Assembly (NCBI GenBank): GCA_009760885.1
Contig: CM019716.1
Coordinates: forward strand, 9,122,438 to 9,186,437
DNA length: 64,000 nucleotides
Direction of reading: 5' to 3'
From: Achatina immaculata
Taxonomy: Eukaryota; Mollusca; Gastropoda; Stylommatophora; Achatinidae
Shown: piece by piece, positions 22,557 through 33,375 of the stretch
Layout of the letters: each line of letters begins with the position of its first letter
Numbering within the stretch: position 1 is the stretch's first letter
Translations under genes and position numbers: made by a program
Notes under the pieces: generated by a model
What the model saw: the letters and a program-made list of their open reading frames with translations, nothing else
Databases searched by the model: none
What the model was told of the DNA's origin: nothing

Positions 22557-23178
22557 TTCAGACCTTTAAGGCAAATAACAGAAATCACTGCCAGGTGCAT
22601 TCAGCTAGCAAAGCATGTAGGATTTGAGGAAGTTGAACATGATGATGTTAAAGAGCTTCTAGATGATCAACCTGATGATGATCAACTTTATGATGATCAA
22701 CCTGGTGATGATCAACTTTATGATGATCAACCTGGTGATGATCAACTTTATGATGATCAACCTGATGATGATCAACTTTATGATCAACCTGGTGATGATC
22801 AACTTTATGATGATCAACCTGGTGATGATCAACTTTATGATGATCAACCTGATGATGATCAACTTTATGATGATCAACCTGATGATGATCAACTTTATGA
22901 TGATCAAACTGGTGATGATCAACTTTATGATGATCAACATGGTGATGATCAACTTTATGATGATCAACTTTATGATGATCAACTTTATGATGATCAACTT
23001 TATGATGATCAACTTTATGATGATCAACCTGATGATGATCAACTTTATGATGATCAACCTGATGATGATCAACTTGATGATGATCAACCTGGTGATGATT
23101 GACCTGCTGATCTCACTACTGAACAGTTAGAGACTTATGGACAAGCTGAAGACGTAGTTGAAGACAACGATGAGAACT
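22557..23178 (+). mobile_element. Tigger/pogo-like transposase C-terminus with expanded repeat
   Basis: The open frame up to 23101 reads RQITEITARCIQLAKHVGFE and VEHDDVKELLDDQ. This resembles the acidic C-terminal tail of Tigger-type transposases (R-rich helix, then a 'D.EELIE'-like segment before 'LT.EEL'). After the repeat (22660-23098) a TGA at 23099-23101 interrupts, but the same frame continues as PADLTTEQLETYGQAEDVVE ending in a natural-looking stop at about 23178. This indicates that the acidic repeat expanded inside an older coding tail. The assignment is from motif memory only. It could instead be an exon of an unrelated acidic protein, but its phase does not fit between exons 2 and 3. 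Confidence 0.5.
22660..23098. repeat. Tandem repeat encoding acidic DDQ/LYDDQ units
   Basis: Repeats of 'gatgatcaactttatgatga' with 'tcaacctggt' or 'tcaacctgat', 15- and 27-30-bp units in mixtures, about 16 higher-order copies. All units keep length in multiples of three, so the plus frame reads DDQLYDDQPG repeats, another plus frame reads MINFMMINL, and the minus strand reads IIIKLIIIRL. Confidence 0.95.
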
Positions 23179-23486
23179 AATGACCTAATGACTAAATCAG
23201 TAAGCTAGCAAAATTGTAATGGAAAACAATGCACCACGCAGCACCATCTAGGTGGCGTCCATCAGTTAAAGATGTAGGATCGACTGGAGCAGAGGTCCAA
23301 ACAGTAGTTCACAGCAGGGAAAGCTGGTACACAGCAGCATTGGCTCTTTGTGTTCAAACATTGATCCAGTACAGCACATAATGAATAATTTTATTAGCAC
23401 ATAATGAATAATTTTATTGAGTAGACAAAGAAACAAGGTTATGCATTTTTTAACATTTAAATATCTTGATCATGACTTACAAATGA

Positions 23487-23592
23487 TGCATCAGCAGCAG
23501 TCCATCAAGCTCACAACCGAGAGGCCTACAGGAGTGTTGTTAGGGAGGTAAAGTTCCACAAGGGACATGCAAATGAATGAATGAATGAATGA
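23487..23592 (+). mobile_element. LINE B 3'-terminal fragment
   Basis: About 105 bp matching the last part of LINE B ('aagctcacaaccgagaggcc', 'aagggacatgcaaatgaatg') with its (TGAA)n tail. Severe 5' truncation. Confidence 0.88.
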
Positions 23593-23619
23593 CTTACAAA
23601 TGTTTGAAATTTATCAGTT

Positions 23620-23960
23620 TCTCCTGACTTCAGGATGCTTATGGTCAAAATTTTTAGGATTTGCTGTCTTACTATATGGGAGTTGTCTTGGCAACAGTTT
23701 TTTCAGACTAACTTTATTTGTTACATACAGTGAGAAATCACAAGAGTTATATTTGTTATAAGCAGCCAGAAATAACAGAGTAGCATTTGTTACAGAGAGA
23801 AATGACAAGAGTGATATTTTCTACAAATATATGAGAAATGACAAAATGAGACATCCCTTACAAGCAGTGAGAAAGGACAGAAGTGACATTTGTTGCAAAC
23901 ACATGAGAAATGAAAGTCGCTGCTGCTCCTGCTATCATAATTTAGTAACACATGAAAAGA
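23620..23960. repeat. Degenerate ~35-bp tandem repeat
   Basis: Diverged units containing 'gtgagaaatgacaagagtga' and 'tatttgttacaa'. Confidence 0.7.
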
Positions 23961-24194
23961 GTTAATAATATTGTTCCAACATTTTTCTTCAATAGTTTTA
24001 ACATTCTGTTATCATAATTATATATTGTACTCCATTGACTATCAAGCTGTTAGCAGTAACATTACAGTTTTTATTTCCATATTTCTCCTTGTGTTTATTT
24101 TCTTAGACTTTGTTTTTAGTACTGTGTGTGTAATGCTTTGTCAGTGTTTCCTTAATTCTGAATGTTCACCCCAGAAAGTATTTTCTTTATGTTC

Positions 24195-24413
24195 AGGTTA
24201 AATAAAACCATGAGAAATACACACAAAATTCTAATCTCAAACAAAAAGTCTTTTCTTTATGTTCAAGAGAAACGCACGCAAAAAATTCTAATCTCAAACA
24301 AAAAGTCTTTTCTTTATGTTCAAGAGAAACGCACACAAAAAATTCTAATCTCAAACAGAAAGTCTTTTCTTTATGTTCAAGAGAAACGCACACAAAATTC
24401 TAATCTCAAACTT
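24195..24413. repeat. 57-bp minisatellite upstream of exon 3
   Basis: Just under four units of 'ctaatctcaaacaaaaagtc', 'ttttctttatgttcaagaga', 'aacgcacacaaaaaatt'. The 19-residue open repeats on both strands follow from unit length 57 = 3 x 19. The array ends about 15 bp before the polypyrimidine tract of exon 3. Confidence 0.95.
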
Positions 24414-24430
24414 TTTTTTTGCTCACCCAG

Positions 24431-24489
24431 GAATCAGTTATCTCCCAACTTGGGGTTTTGGAAACAGTCATTGACAGCCACCATCTGAA
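24431..24489 (+). CDS. Unrecognised host gene, exon 3
   Basis: A 59-bp exon lies between a strong acceptor ('tttttttttgctcacccag') and the consensus donor 'gtaagt'. It starts in phase 0 and ends with two bases of a codon. It encodes ESVISQLGVLETVIDSHHL. The start phase matches exon 2 (ends ...EDV), and the two leftover bases AA are completed by the first base A of the exon at 28220, giving Lys. Splice-site quality is the best of the visible exons. Family unknown. Confidence 0.68.
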
Positions 24490-24584
24490 GTAAGTGATAA
24501 TATGTTATTTTTTTGCTATTTTTTTGTTCCTGCTGTTTATGACTTAACACTAGATAACAGGGATATTTCATCTACAAAACCAGA

Positions 24585-27060
24585 ATCATCATCATCATCA
24601 AGCGCCATGCTGACTGGCATTGGCTAATATGCTTCTCCACAGTACCTGATCTTTTATGCAGACCATTAGCTCAGTTAGTGATCTCCTCTCACACCATCCC
24701 GTCAGACTGTCCAGTATCATTTTTCTCGGTCTTCCCGTCTCTTCTTCCCTCTATTTTTCCTGTTGTTATAATATTTTCAATGCCCTTTCCTCTCATTGCA
24801 TGTCCTATGAAAGTACATTGTCTCTCTCTTATTTTTTTTACAAGATTTTTTTGTCTCTCCAGTTCTTCTCCTACACTCTTCATTCATTATCTTCATTGTC
24901 CAGTGAATTCGCAACATTCTTCAAATAAACCACATTTCTACTGCTTCCAATGGTTTTTGTGCAGAATTGCCTATTGTCCATGATTCATTTATATATTATA
25001 AGATAGGTTCAGTATAGCATTTTAGTAAGCCTCATTTTCTAACACTCATTGATAAGGATGTGATGCATAATATGTTTCTCATTCTCTGAAATGCAGTCTT
25101 TGCTTTTTTCCGCTCCTAATTTCTGTTCTGCATTTCCCATCTGAAGTTATTACTTGAGGTATTTGAATTTTTGCACCTGATTTAGAATAGTTTCATTTAA
25201 TTTTATACTGCAATTTGATGGATTGTTTCTGAGATATAACCATAGTCTCTGTCTTTTTGATGTTCAAAGTAGGCCCTGTCTGTTCACTTTCTTTGGCGAC
25301 TTTATCCAAGAGATTTTGCAGGTCTTGTTGGTTCTCAGCTGTCAATACTGTGTCGTCAGCATACCGAAGGTTGTTAATATTGTGTCCTGTGACTTTTATA
25401 CCTTGCTCTGTACTGATCATTCTGAGAATATTCTTGCTGTAAAGGTCTGAAAGTAGTACACATCCCTGTCGCTGTTTTATTTTCAACTCGAATCGCGTCT
25501 TCCTGCTGCCAGTATAGGTGTTTTACAATCCTCAGGTCTTTGCCATTTATGTTTATGTCTTCAAGCATTTTAATAATCTCATAATGTTATTCATTCATTC
25601 ATTCACCTTATCGAATGCCTTGGTGTAATCAATGAAGCATAAGTAGAGATCTTTCTGCACTTCTAAAACTCTTTCTGTTCGTGTTTGCAAAGCATAAATG
25701 GCATTGTGTGTTCCCTTTCCTTCAACAAATCCAAAATGTTCATCTGCTATTTCCATTTTTATCTTTTTTTCTTGTTCTTCTCATAATAATTATCAGAAGT
25801 AGCTTTGTTATGTGACATGAGAGGCTGATAGTCCTGTGGTCATCACATTCCTTTGCACCATGTTTCTTTGGCAATGTATATAATTTTGGATTTAAGCAGG
25901 TCATTGAGCATATAACCACTGTTGTAAATGTCATTCAGTAACTTGGTTATTATTTTTATTCCTATCTCCTCTAGTGCCTCTATTTCTTCTACTGTTATAT
26001 TATCAGGCCCAGTCACTTTTCCTTTCTTCATGTGTTTGATCGCATCTATGATTTCATCTTCAAGTATTGGTGGTCCATCACAGTTTTCAATATCTGGTGT
26101 TAATTTTGGTCTTTCTCCTACATATAGCTCACCGATGTATTCTGTCCACTTGTCCACAATGTCTTCTTTTCCCATTAACATTTGACCTTCTTTTGATTTC
26201 AGGCATCCTGTGGTATATTTTGTTTTCCTGCCTGTGAGTTCACTAATTCATTTGTGCATGTTTTTGCTGTCTTTATTATGGGAGTCCTTTATTTGTCTGC
26301 ACTGTTCATTTAACCACACTTCCTTTGCTTCTCTGCATTTGCATCTTATTTATTTATTCTACTATATTTTTTTGACTATTTTTACTACTCCTTCTCTTAT
26401 CCATCAGTCCCAAGATATCATCTATCATCCATTTATTCTTGGGGGCTTCTTTTTTCGGTGTTATCTCCTTAACAGTCTAGAGATAAATATTTTAACATTG
26501 CCCATTGTTCATCTATATTATTTATCTTTGCTATTGTATTATATCTATTTGTTATAATAACACAATATTATTCTCACAGTTCTTGGTCATTTTTAAGGAG
26601 TCCTGCATTCAGTTTGATATTTCTCACTTTTCTGCCTGCTTTCTTTAGCTTTACTCTGATTTTTCCACAGAGTGGGTCATGGTCACTATTGCAGTCAGCT
26701 CCTGGCATGTTTTTTGTTGCCAATAATGCATTCCAGAATCATTTGTTGATTAATATGTAGTCTATCTGATTAAAAGTCTTTTTGTCAGGGTTACACCACA
26801 TTGCCAGTCTTCAGGGATGTTGTTTAAACCACATTTCCTACGATCATACTATGTACTTTTGCCAGTTCAATGTATTACCTCTATCATTCCTCTCCCCCAG
26901 TCCATAATCACCAGCAAAATCTGAAGTTCTTCCTTTACCAACTTTGGCATTAAAATCTCCTATTACTGTAGTAACTTCATGTGACTTTGTGTGTTTCAGG
27001 GCTGTTTCTATGATAAAATGGCCAGCTCTTGAACTGCTCTATCATCAATGCTTTCCTTTT
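24585..27060 (-). mobile_element. LINE G, long antisense copy with (GAT)n tail
   Basis: The reverse complement is collinear with 59050-61570. Recognisable pieces are GDFNAKVGKGRTSDFAGDYG (endonuclease), DCNSDHDPLCGKI, KKGKVTGPDNITVEEIEALE (25843-26181), KDLYLCFIDYTKAFDKV-like sequence, MKIKQRQGCVLLSDLYSKNI and NNLRYADDTVLTAENQQDLQ (25193-25486), and the thumb (24689-24883 RERQCTFIGHAMRGKGIENI). The 3' tail is 'catcatcatcatcaag' read on plus. It is broken by many stops and frameshifts, lacks the 5' third, and lies in the intron after exon 3, antisense to the host gene. Confidence 0.92.
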
Positions 27061-27391
27061 GAGCATCTTTCTCATTTTTTTTCAATGTTTTCATTAATTT
27101 TTAATTTAATATTTATTTAAACTCAGATTTTATCATCATTATGAACAACAACAACAACATGGCAGATCCACTAACTTGAATCACTAGATGTGAAATCATA
27201 GATCTGTCAAATGTCTTAATTAAAAAATCTAAAAAAGTAATGAAGCACCAAGTGTCAGGTAAATATTGGCTCAACACCATCACTCCTGACAAAATTACAC
27301 ACTTTCTTTTAGCATTTCAAGAATTTCAAGAATTTTTGTTGAAAAAATGCAACAAAACCTTGGTCAGCCACAAAATAAAATGAAAGAGTCA
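27061..27391. other. Intron sequence without recognised feature
   Basis: AT-rich; a short 'caacaacaacaaca' run near 27145. Nothing else recognised. Confidence 0.5.
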
Positions 27392-27741
27392 GCCAAGAAA
27401 TGACAGAAGTACAAAAATTACTTTACATCATATTAATTTGACAGAAAGATTAACTGCATATGCCATGATGAGACATAAGCCTGGTAATCATTGGAAAACT
27501 CAAGGGATAAAGAAACGAGACCACAAGATAAAAAATAACAGGCTGACAAAATGGCACAGATATCTGAACAGACTGACAATACCAAGAACTGCATAAGATG
27601 AAGAAACATAATTACTAATACTACTGCAAGGTATATAATGATTGAATTGATAGATTTTAAAAATCACAGACTGAGAAAAAAATATTACATAGTCAAGGAG
27701 CATTAGAATATTTTCCTGTGATATGTTCATGTATTACATAT

Positions 27742-27809
<68 letters not shown>

Positions 27810-28219
27810 TAACAATTACATACGTATATATATTCTTGGCAAACTATCATGCAAGCTCTGTGTGATGTTTAACAGCACAGGAAGGATGTGATTTAATATA
27901 TACATCCTGAACAATCATAGCTCTTCTTGTAGAATGCTAATGAAGTATATGTACATAGATCCTAAACAAAAGAGAGACTGACCAAAGGCTACCTGGTGGA
28001 GAAATGAGTAGCATGAGCACAGCTGGGGCATAGTACAGAGGCTGGCAGGAGACTGATAGGTGTAGAGAATTTGTTGCTGCATTGTGCCTTGCAGGGTGTA
28101 TTAGGTGGTCGCCAACCAAGAATATGGATATATGAATGGAGATCCTAAACAGTTGTATCTCTTGAATACTTGAATATTATATATACATACATTCAAAATA
28201 ATCATATGTTTTCCTGTAG

Positions 28220-28329
28220 AATGCTGGAATATTACATATACATACTGAAGAACATGGCAGATGCAGGCAGTCCACATGTGCTCAAAGATCTGCTACTTGA
28301 AGCCAATAACAAACTCATCGAAAATAATG
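28220..28329 (+). CDS. Unrecognised host gene, exon 4 (copy a)
   Basis: A 110-bp exon with acceptor 'tatgttttcctgtag' and donor 'gtaaca' takes one base to complete the Lys codon left by exon 3, then 36 codons, then one base. It encodes MLEYYIYILKNMADAGSPHV and LKDLLLEANNKLIENN, an amphipathic helical segment. The single G left over is completed by AG of the exon at 30727 (Glu). An internal ATG is present, but the splice phases fit better than an initiation model. An almost exact copy is at 29675. Confidence 0.66.
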
Positions 28330-28364
28330 GTAACAGTTCAGAAAATCCAAATCCAGATCTTGAT

Positions 28365-28840
28365 TCAGTTGTTGTTTTGTGATGAGATCATTGTTGATGT
28401 TGTTTTGTGATGAGATAATTGTTGATGTTATTTTGTGATGAAATATTTGTTGATGTTTTGTTATGAGATAATTGTTATTTTGTGATGAGATAATTGTTGA
28501 TGTTTTGTTTTGTGAAAAGATAACTGCTGATGTTGTGTTTTGTGTTGAAATAAACTGTCGATTTTGTTTTTTACAATATTACTGCTGATGTTATGTTTTG
28601 TGATATGATCATTGTTGATGTTTTGTAATAATATGTATCATTAGTGATGTTTTTGCTTTGTGATAAAATCATTAGTGATGTTTTTTTCTTTGTGATCAGG
28701 CCATTGGTGATTTTTGTTTTGTAATGAAATCACTTTTTTTATTTTGCAATGAAATCACCGTTGATTTTTTTTGTGATGAGATAAAATATAATTATTTTGG
28801 ACTAATGTACAACATAGTTTTTAAAAAATTTAAATGAAAA
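28365..28840. repeat. Degenerate ~28-bp minisatellite (in copy 1)
   Basis: Units of 'tgttgatgttttgttttgtg' with 'atgagataat', immediately downstream of exon 4a. Repeated at 29820-30290 in copy 2. Confidence 0.85.
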
Positions 28841-29214
28841 CTCAAAAACTCTGCCAAGAAATGACAGAAGTACAAAAATTACTTTACATCATATTAATTT
28901 GACAGAAAGATTAACTGCATATGCCATGATGAGACATAAGCCTGGTAATCATTGGAAAACTCAAGGGATAAAGAAACGAGACCACAAGATAAAAAATAAC
29001 AGGCTGACAAAATGGCACAGATATCTGAACAGACTGACAATACCAAGAACTGCATAAGATGAAGAAACATAATTACTAATACTACTGCAAGGTATATAAT
29101 GATTGAATTGATAGATTTTAAAAATCACAGACTGAGAAAAAAATATTACATAGTCAAGGAGCATTAGAATATTTTCCTGTGATATGTTCATGTATTACAT
29201 ATATATCTCTCTCC

Positions 29215-29264
<50 letters not shown>

Positions 29265-29674
29265 TAACAATTACATACGTATATATATTCTTGGCAAACT
29301 ATCATGCAAGCTCTGTGTGATGTTTAACAGCACAGGAAGGATGTGATTTAATATATACATCCTGAACAATCATAGCTCTTCTTGTAGAATGCTAATGAAG
29401 TATATGTACATAGATCCTAAACAAAAGAGAGACTGACCAAAGGCTACCTGGTGGAGAAATGAGTAGCATGAGCACAGCTGGGGCATAGTACAGAGGCTGG
29501 CAGGAGACTGATAGGTGTAGAGAATTTGTTGCTGCATTGTGCCTTGCAGGGTGTATTAGGTGGTCGCCAACCAAGAATATGGATATATGAATGGAGATCC
29601 TAAACAGTTGTATCTCTTGAATACTTGAATATTATATATACATACATTCAAAATAATCATATGTTTTCCTGTAG

Positions 29675-29784
29675 AATGCTGGAATATTACATATACATAC
29701 TGAAGAACATGGCAGATGCAGGCAGTCCACATGTGCTCAAAGATCTGCTACTTGAAGCCAATAACAAACTCATCGAAAATAATG
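29675..29784 (+). CDS. Unrecognised host gene, exon 4 (copy b)
   Basis: Same 110 bp as 28220-28329, with the same splice sites intact and no substitution that I can see in the coding part. Because 110 is not a multiple of three, splicing copy a to copy b would shift the frame and reach TGA after about 11 codons. A functional mRNA can therefore include either a or b but not both. This could be a mutually exclusive pair, a redundant copy, or an assembly duplicate. Confidence 0.6.
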
Positions 29785-29819
29785 GTAACAGTTCAGAAAA
29801 TCCAAATCCAGATCTTGAT

Positions 29820-30290
29820 TCAGTTGTTGTTTTGTGATGAGATCATTGTTGATGTTGTTTTGTGATGAGATAATTGTTGATGTTATTTTGTGATGAAATA
29901 TTTGTTGATGTTTTGTTATGAGATAATTGTTATTTTGTGATGAGATAATTGTTGATGTTTTGTTTTGTGAAGAGATAACTGCTGATGTTGTGTTTTGTGT
30001 TGAAATAAACTGTCGATTTTGTTTTTTACAATATTACTGCTGATGTTATGTTTTGTGATATGATCATTGTTGATGTTTTGTAATAATATGTATCATTAGT
30101 GATGTTTTTGCTTTGTGATAAAATCATTAGTGATGTTTTTTTCTTTGTGATCAGGCCATTGGTGATTTTTGTTTTGTAATGAAATCACTTTTTTTATTTT
30201 GCAATGAAATCACCGTTGATTTTTTTTGTGATGAGATAAAATATAATTATTTTGGACTAATGTACAACATAGTTTTTAAAAAATTTAAAT
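29820..30290. repeat. Degenerate ~28-bp minisatellite (in copy 2)
   Basis: Copy of 28365-28840 within the second tandem unit. Confidence 0.85.
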
Positions 30291-30359
30291 GAAAACTCAA
30301 AAACTCTGCTTCATTAAAAGACTTGCTTTTAATTAGCATTCTTAATTATGTTCATTACA

Positions 30360-30560
30360 TTACTTTAGTGAAAATTATCAAATGTTTCGCTAATCATAAG
30401 ATACAAACTTTACATGAACTACGAAATATCTTACTAGTCCTAAAATACCAAACTTTACATCAGATATAATCAGCTGTAGATTGTCTCACTGATCATAAGA
30501 TAGGAACTTCACATTATCTGTACAATGTTATACTAATCATAAGTTTACATGAACTATAAA
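30360..30560. repeat. Degenerate tandem repeat before exon 5
   Basis: Four or five diverged units sharing 'actaatcataagat' and 'aaactttacatgaacta'. Confidence 0.7.
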
Positions 30561-30726
30561 ATGTTCAGATATGACAAGCACATGGTAAGCCTAATAATAA
30601 ATTACAATCACCCCTAGTATTTCAGCCAGATCGGCTGCAGACAGTTCTCAGAAAATTCTGCTGCAGCCATGCTTGCATTCAATACCAATTTAATTTTTAA
30701 ATATCCTCTTCTTCATTCTTTAACAG

Positions 30727-30899
30727 AGTTGTCCACAAAAGAGAAGGAGACTATGAAACGGCAGAGAAACATTGCCAGTTATTTCCAGAAACTGGCAGAG
30801 ACCTATGACCTTGAGCGAAAGACAAAAACCAAGAAGCAGCTTCAGCGTGCTGTCAGAGCTGGACAGAGAGAGCGTTCACATGAAAACTTTGAGCTTTGA
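30727..30899 (+). CDS. Unrecognised host gene, exon 5 (apparent last exon)
   Basis: The acceptor 'cttcattctttaacag' follows a clear polypyrimidine stretch. The phase-1 start joins G from exon 4 with AG to give Glu. The exon encodes LSTKEKETMKRQRNIASYFQ, KLAETYDLERKTKTKKQLQR and AVRAGQRERSHENFEL, then TGA (30897-30899). This is a strongly basic, helix-forming, possibly coiled-coil tail. The last few codons run into the first unit of the 21-bp minisatellite at 30880, so the present stop is repeat-encoded. The original terminus may have lain elsewhere, or a further exon may exist downstream. The family is not recognised. Confidence 0.65.
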
Positions 30900-31830
30900 C
30901 ATGAACACACTGAGCTTTGACATGAACACTTTGAGCTCTGACATGAACACACTGAGCTTTGACACAAACACTTCGAGCTTTGACACAAACATTTCAAGCT
31001 TTGACACAAACACTTCTAGCTTTGACATGAATACACTGAGCTCTGGCATGAACACTTTGAGCTTTGACATGAACAAACTGAGCTTTGACACAAACACTTT
31101 GAGCTTTGACATGAACACTTTGAGCTTTGACATGAACACACTGAGCTTTAACATGAACACACTGAGCTTTGACATGAACACTTCGAGCTTTGGCATGAAC
31201 AACTGAGCTTTAACATGAACACACTGAGCTTTAACATGAACACACTGAGCTTTGACATGAACACACTGAGCTTTGACATGAACACTTCAAGCTTTAACAC
31301 ACTGAGCTTTGGCATGAACACACTGAGCTTTGACATGAACACTTCAAGCTTTAACATGAACACACTGAGCTTTGACATGAACACTTCGAGCTTTAGCATG
31401 AACACTTCGAGCTTTGACATGAATATACCAAATTTTTATGAATACACTGAGTGTTGACATGAACACGCTGAGCTTTGACATGAACACATGGAGCTTTGAC
31501 ATGAACACATGAAGCTTTGACATGAACACATGAAGCTTTGACATGAACACATGAAGCTTTGACATGAACACATGGAGCTTTGACATAAACACATGGAGCT
31601 TTGACATAAACACATGGATCTTTGACATAAACACAAGGAGCTTTGACATGAACACATGGAGCTTTGACATAAACACATTGAGCTTTGACATGAACACATG
31701 GAGCTTTGACAAGAACACTTCAAGCTTTGACATGAACATACTGAGCTTTGACATGAACACTTCGAGCTTTGACATGAATACACCAAACTTTGATGAATAC
31801 ACTAAGTTTTGACATGAACACATGGGGCTT
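30880..31830. repeat. 21-bp minisatellite overlapping the gene's 3' end
   Basis: About 45 units of 'gacatgaacacactgagctt' plus 't', with variants 'acttcgagc', 'acatggagc', 'acatgaagc'. With a 21-bp unit, several frames on both strands stay open (MNTLSFD, VFMSKLS, CSCQSSM repeats). None is a gene. Confidence 0.97.
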
Positions 31831-31974
31831 TGACATAAACACACTAAACTTTGACATGGACATGAACACTCCAGGTTGAGTAACTTTTATGAGACATTTC
31901 TGTTAAAATTGTTTTGTTCAGTTTTCACACTGGAGAAACTGTGATAGAACAATGGGCTGTGTTAGATGAGGGAA

Positions 31975-32275
31975 CTGTTACAGTGCTAGTTACAGTTATT
32001 TCAAAGACGGTTATAGTTGCTAGCTGTTACAGTGATGGTTATAGATGCTAGTTTTTATAATGATGTTTTTATTTGTTAGTTGTTACAATGGTAGATGCTA
32101 GTTGTTACAATGATAGTTATAAATGCTAGTTATTACAGTGATGGTTATAGATGCTAATTTTTACAATGATGGTTATAACTGCTACTTGTTACAATGATAG
32201 TTATAAATCCTAGTTGTTACATGATGATTATAGGTGGTAGTTGTTACAGTGATGATTATAGATGCTAGCATCAAA
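31975..32275. repeat. ~29-bp minisatellite
   Basis: About ten degenerate units of 'gttacagtgatggttataga' plus 'tgctagttt'. Present again at 33556-33856 within the duplicated block. Confidence 0.88.
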
Positions 32276-32849
32276 TAAAACTGAAATATTCTTATAGCAT
32301 CCATTAACACAGTTTTCATGTGTGTAATTTTACTTCTTTGTAGAGATGTACATATTTATAAGAGATATTAAAAAATTTTCAGATACAGAAATATATACAG
32401 AAATACACAGAAATATATTCACAAATATATAGAAATATGTAATATACAATACAGAAGAGAAACTTTACAAGAGAGATCTGATGTAAAATGGCAGTGTCTA
32501 ACATAAAGTATAGAATATGCAAACAACAACTTGCCAAGAAGGAATAGCAACAGGAAGTAGAGCTGGATGCCAAAAAACATATTAACTCGAATGAGAGGAA
32601 GAAAGGAAGCTACAAACTCATTGAAATTTAGAGATATTGACAAATAAGTATGGCATATATCCAAACAAGCCAAAGAAAACTGGATAGAGGAAAAGTGTAA
32701 TGCCATAGAAGAAATGAAAAAAAACACATTATATAAGAGGGGTGAATGAAGCACTCATTACCAAAAGAAAGTGTGGGACAAGCAGCAGGGGAAGTATCAA
32801 GAATAAAAGAGGTCAGATAATAATAAAGAAGATGATGAAATAGCAAAAA

Positions 32850-32995
32850 GATAAGCGACCTATTTGAAGATAACACAGACAAAAAAATAAGAGACATATT
32901 TGAAGATAACAGAGACAAAACGATAAGAGACATATTTGAAGATAACAGAGATAAAAAGATAAGAGACCTATTTGAAGATAACACAGACAAAAGCC
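32850..32995. repeat. ~36-bp short tandem repeat inside LINE D linker
   Basis: Four units of 'gacatatttgaagataacag' with 'agacaaaa.gataaga', also at about 34435-34575 in the second copy. Confidence 0.92.
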
Positions 32996-33375
32996 AGCCC
33001 CAATAAACACAGATAGTCCAGCAATAATGAAATCGGAGGTTGAAAGAGCATAAACAAAATGAGAGCAAGTAAAGCAGTGGGACGAGATGGCATTACCATA
33101 AAAATGATAAAAGCGCTGAAGAAATTTTGAATAGAAAGAAATAACAGAAATATGTAGTAATATATAAAGTCTGGGACATATACCTCAAGAACTGAAACAT
33201 TCAGAGTTTGTTGCACTACCCAAGAAAGCAAAAGCCACAGACTACTCAGATTTTAGGACTATAAGTCTGATAAGTCATGTGACTAAAGTCATTCTCAAAG
33301 TCATCCTCAAAAGAATGAAAAACAATACTCATAAAGAAGTCAGTGAAGAACAGTTTGGTTTCAAACAGAATAGCT

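Larger units (their letters stand above)
27392..28852. repeat. 1.46-kb tandem duplication, copy 1
   Basis: This 1461-bp block is followed head-to-tail by copy 2 (28853-30307). The junction joins '...aaaactcaaaaactct' to 'gccaagaaatgacag'. The copies differ by about 6 bp in the (TC)n(TA)n tract (27745-27806 against 29206-29261) and by only occasional substitutions, for example 'gtgaaaagata' against 'gtgaagagata'. Each copy contains one host-gene exon. Confidence 0.97.
28853..30307. repeat. 1.46-kb tandem duplication, copy 2
   Basis: 1455 bp, direct repeat of 27392-28852, ending at 'aaaactcaaaaactctgc' where unique sequence begins. Confidence 0.97.
31795..33375. repeat. 1.58-kb tandem duplication, copy 1
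   Basis: A 1581-bp block starting 'gaatacactaagttttgaca' in the 21-bp array and ending inside a LINE D fragment ('aaacagaatagct'). It is repeated head-to-tail at 33376-34955 with essentially no differences (one extra A near 34405). Confidence 0.97.

Noticed and set aside
22659..23130. MINFMMINL and IIIKLIII repeat proteins in alternative frames
   Set aside because: Shadow frames of the GATGATCAA tandem repeat. Only the DDQ frame has non-repeat flanks.
30876..31844. Several 80-166 aa repeat ORFs (VFMSKLS, CSCQSSM, MNTLSFD)
   Set aside because: Open only because the 21-bp minisatellite unit is divisible by three. They appear in several frames and on both strands.
32419..33231. Membrane-protein-like leucine-rich minus-strand ORFs, repeated at 34000-34813
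   Set aside because: Antisense of decayed LINE D, whose A-rich coding strand gives L/F/S-rich antisense frames.
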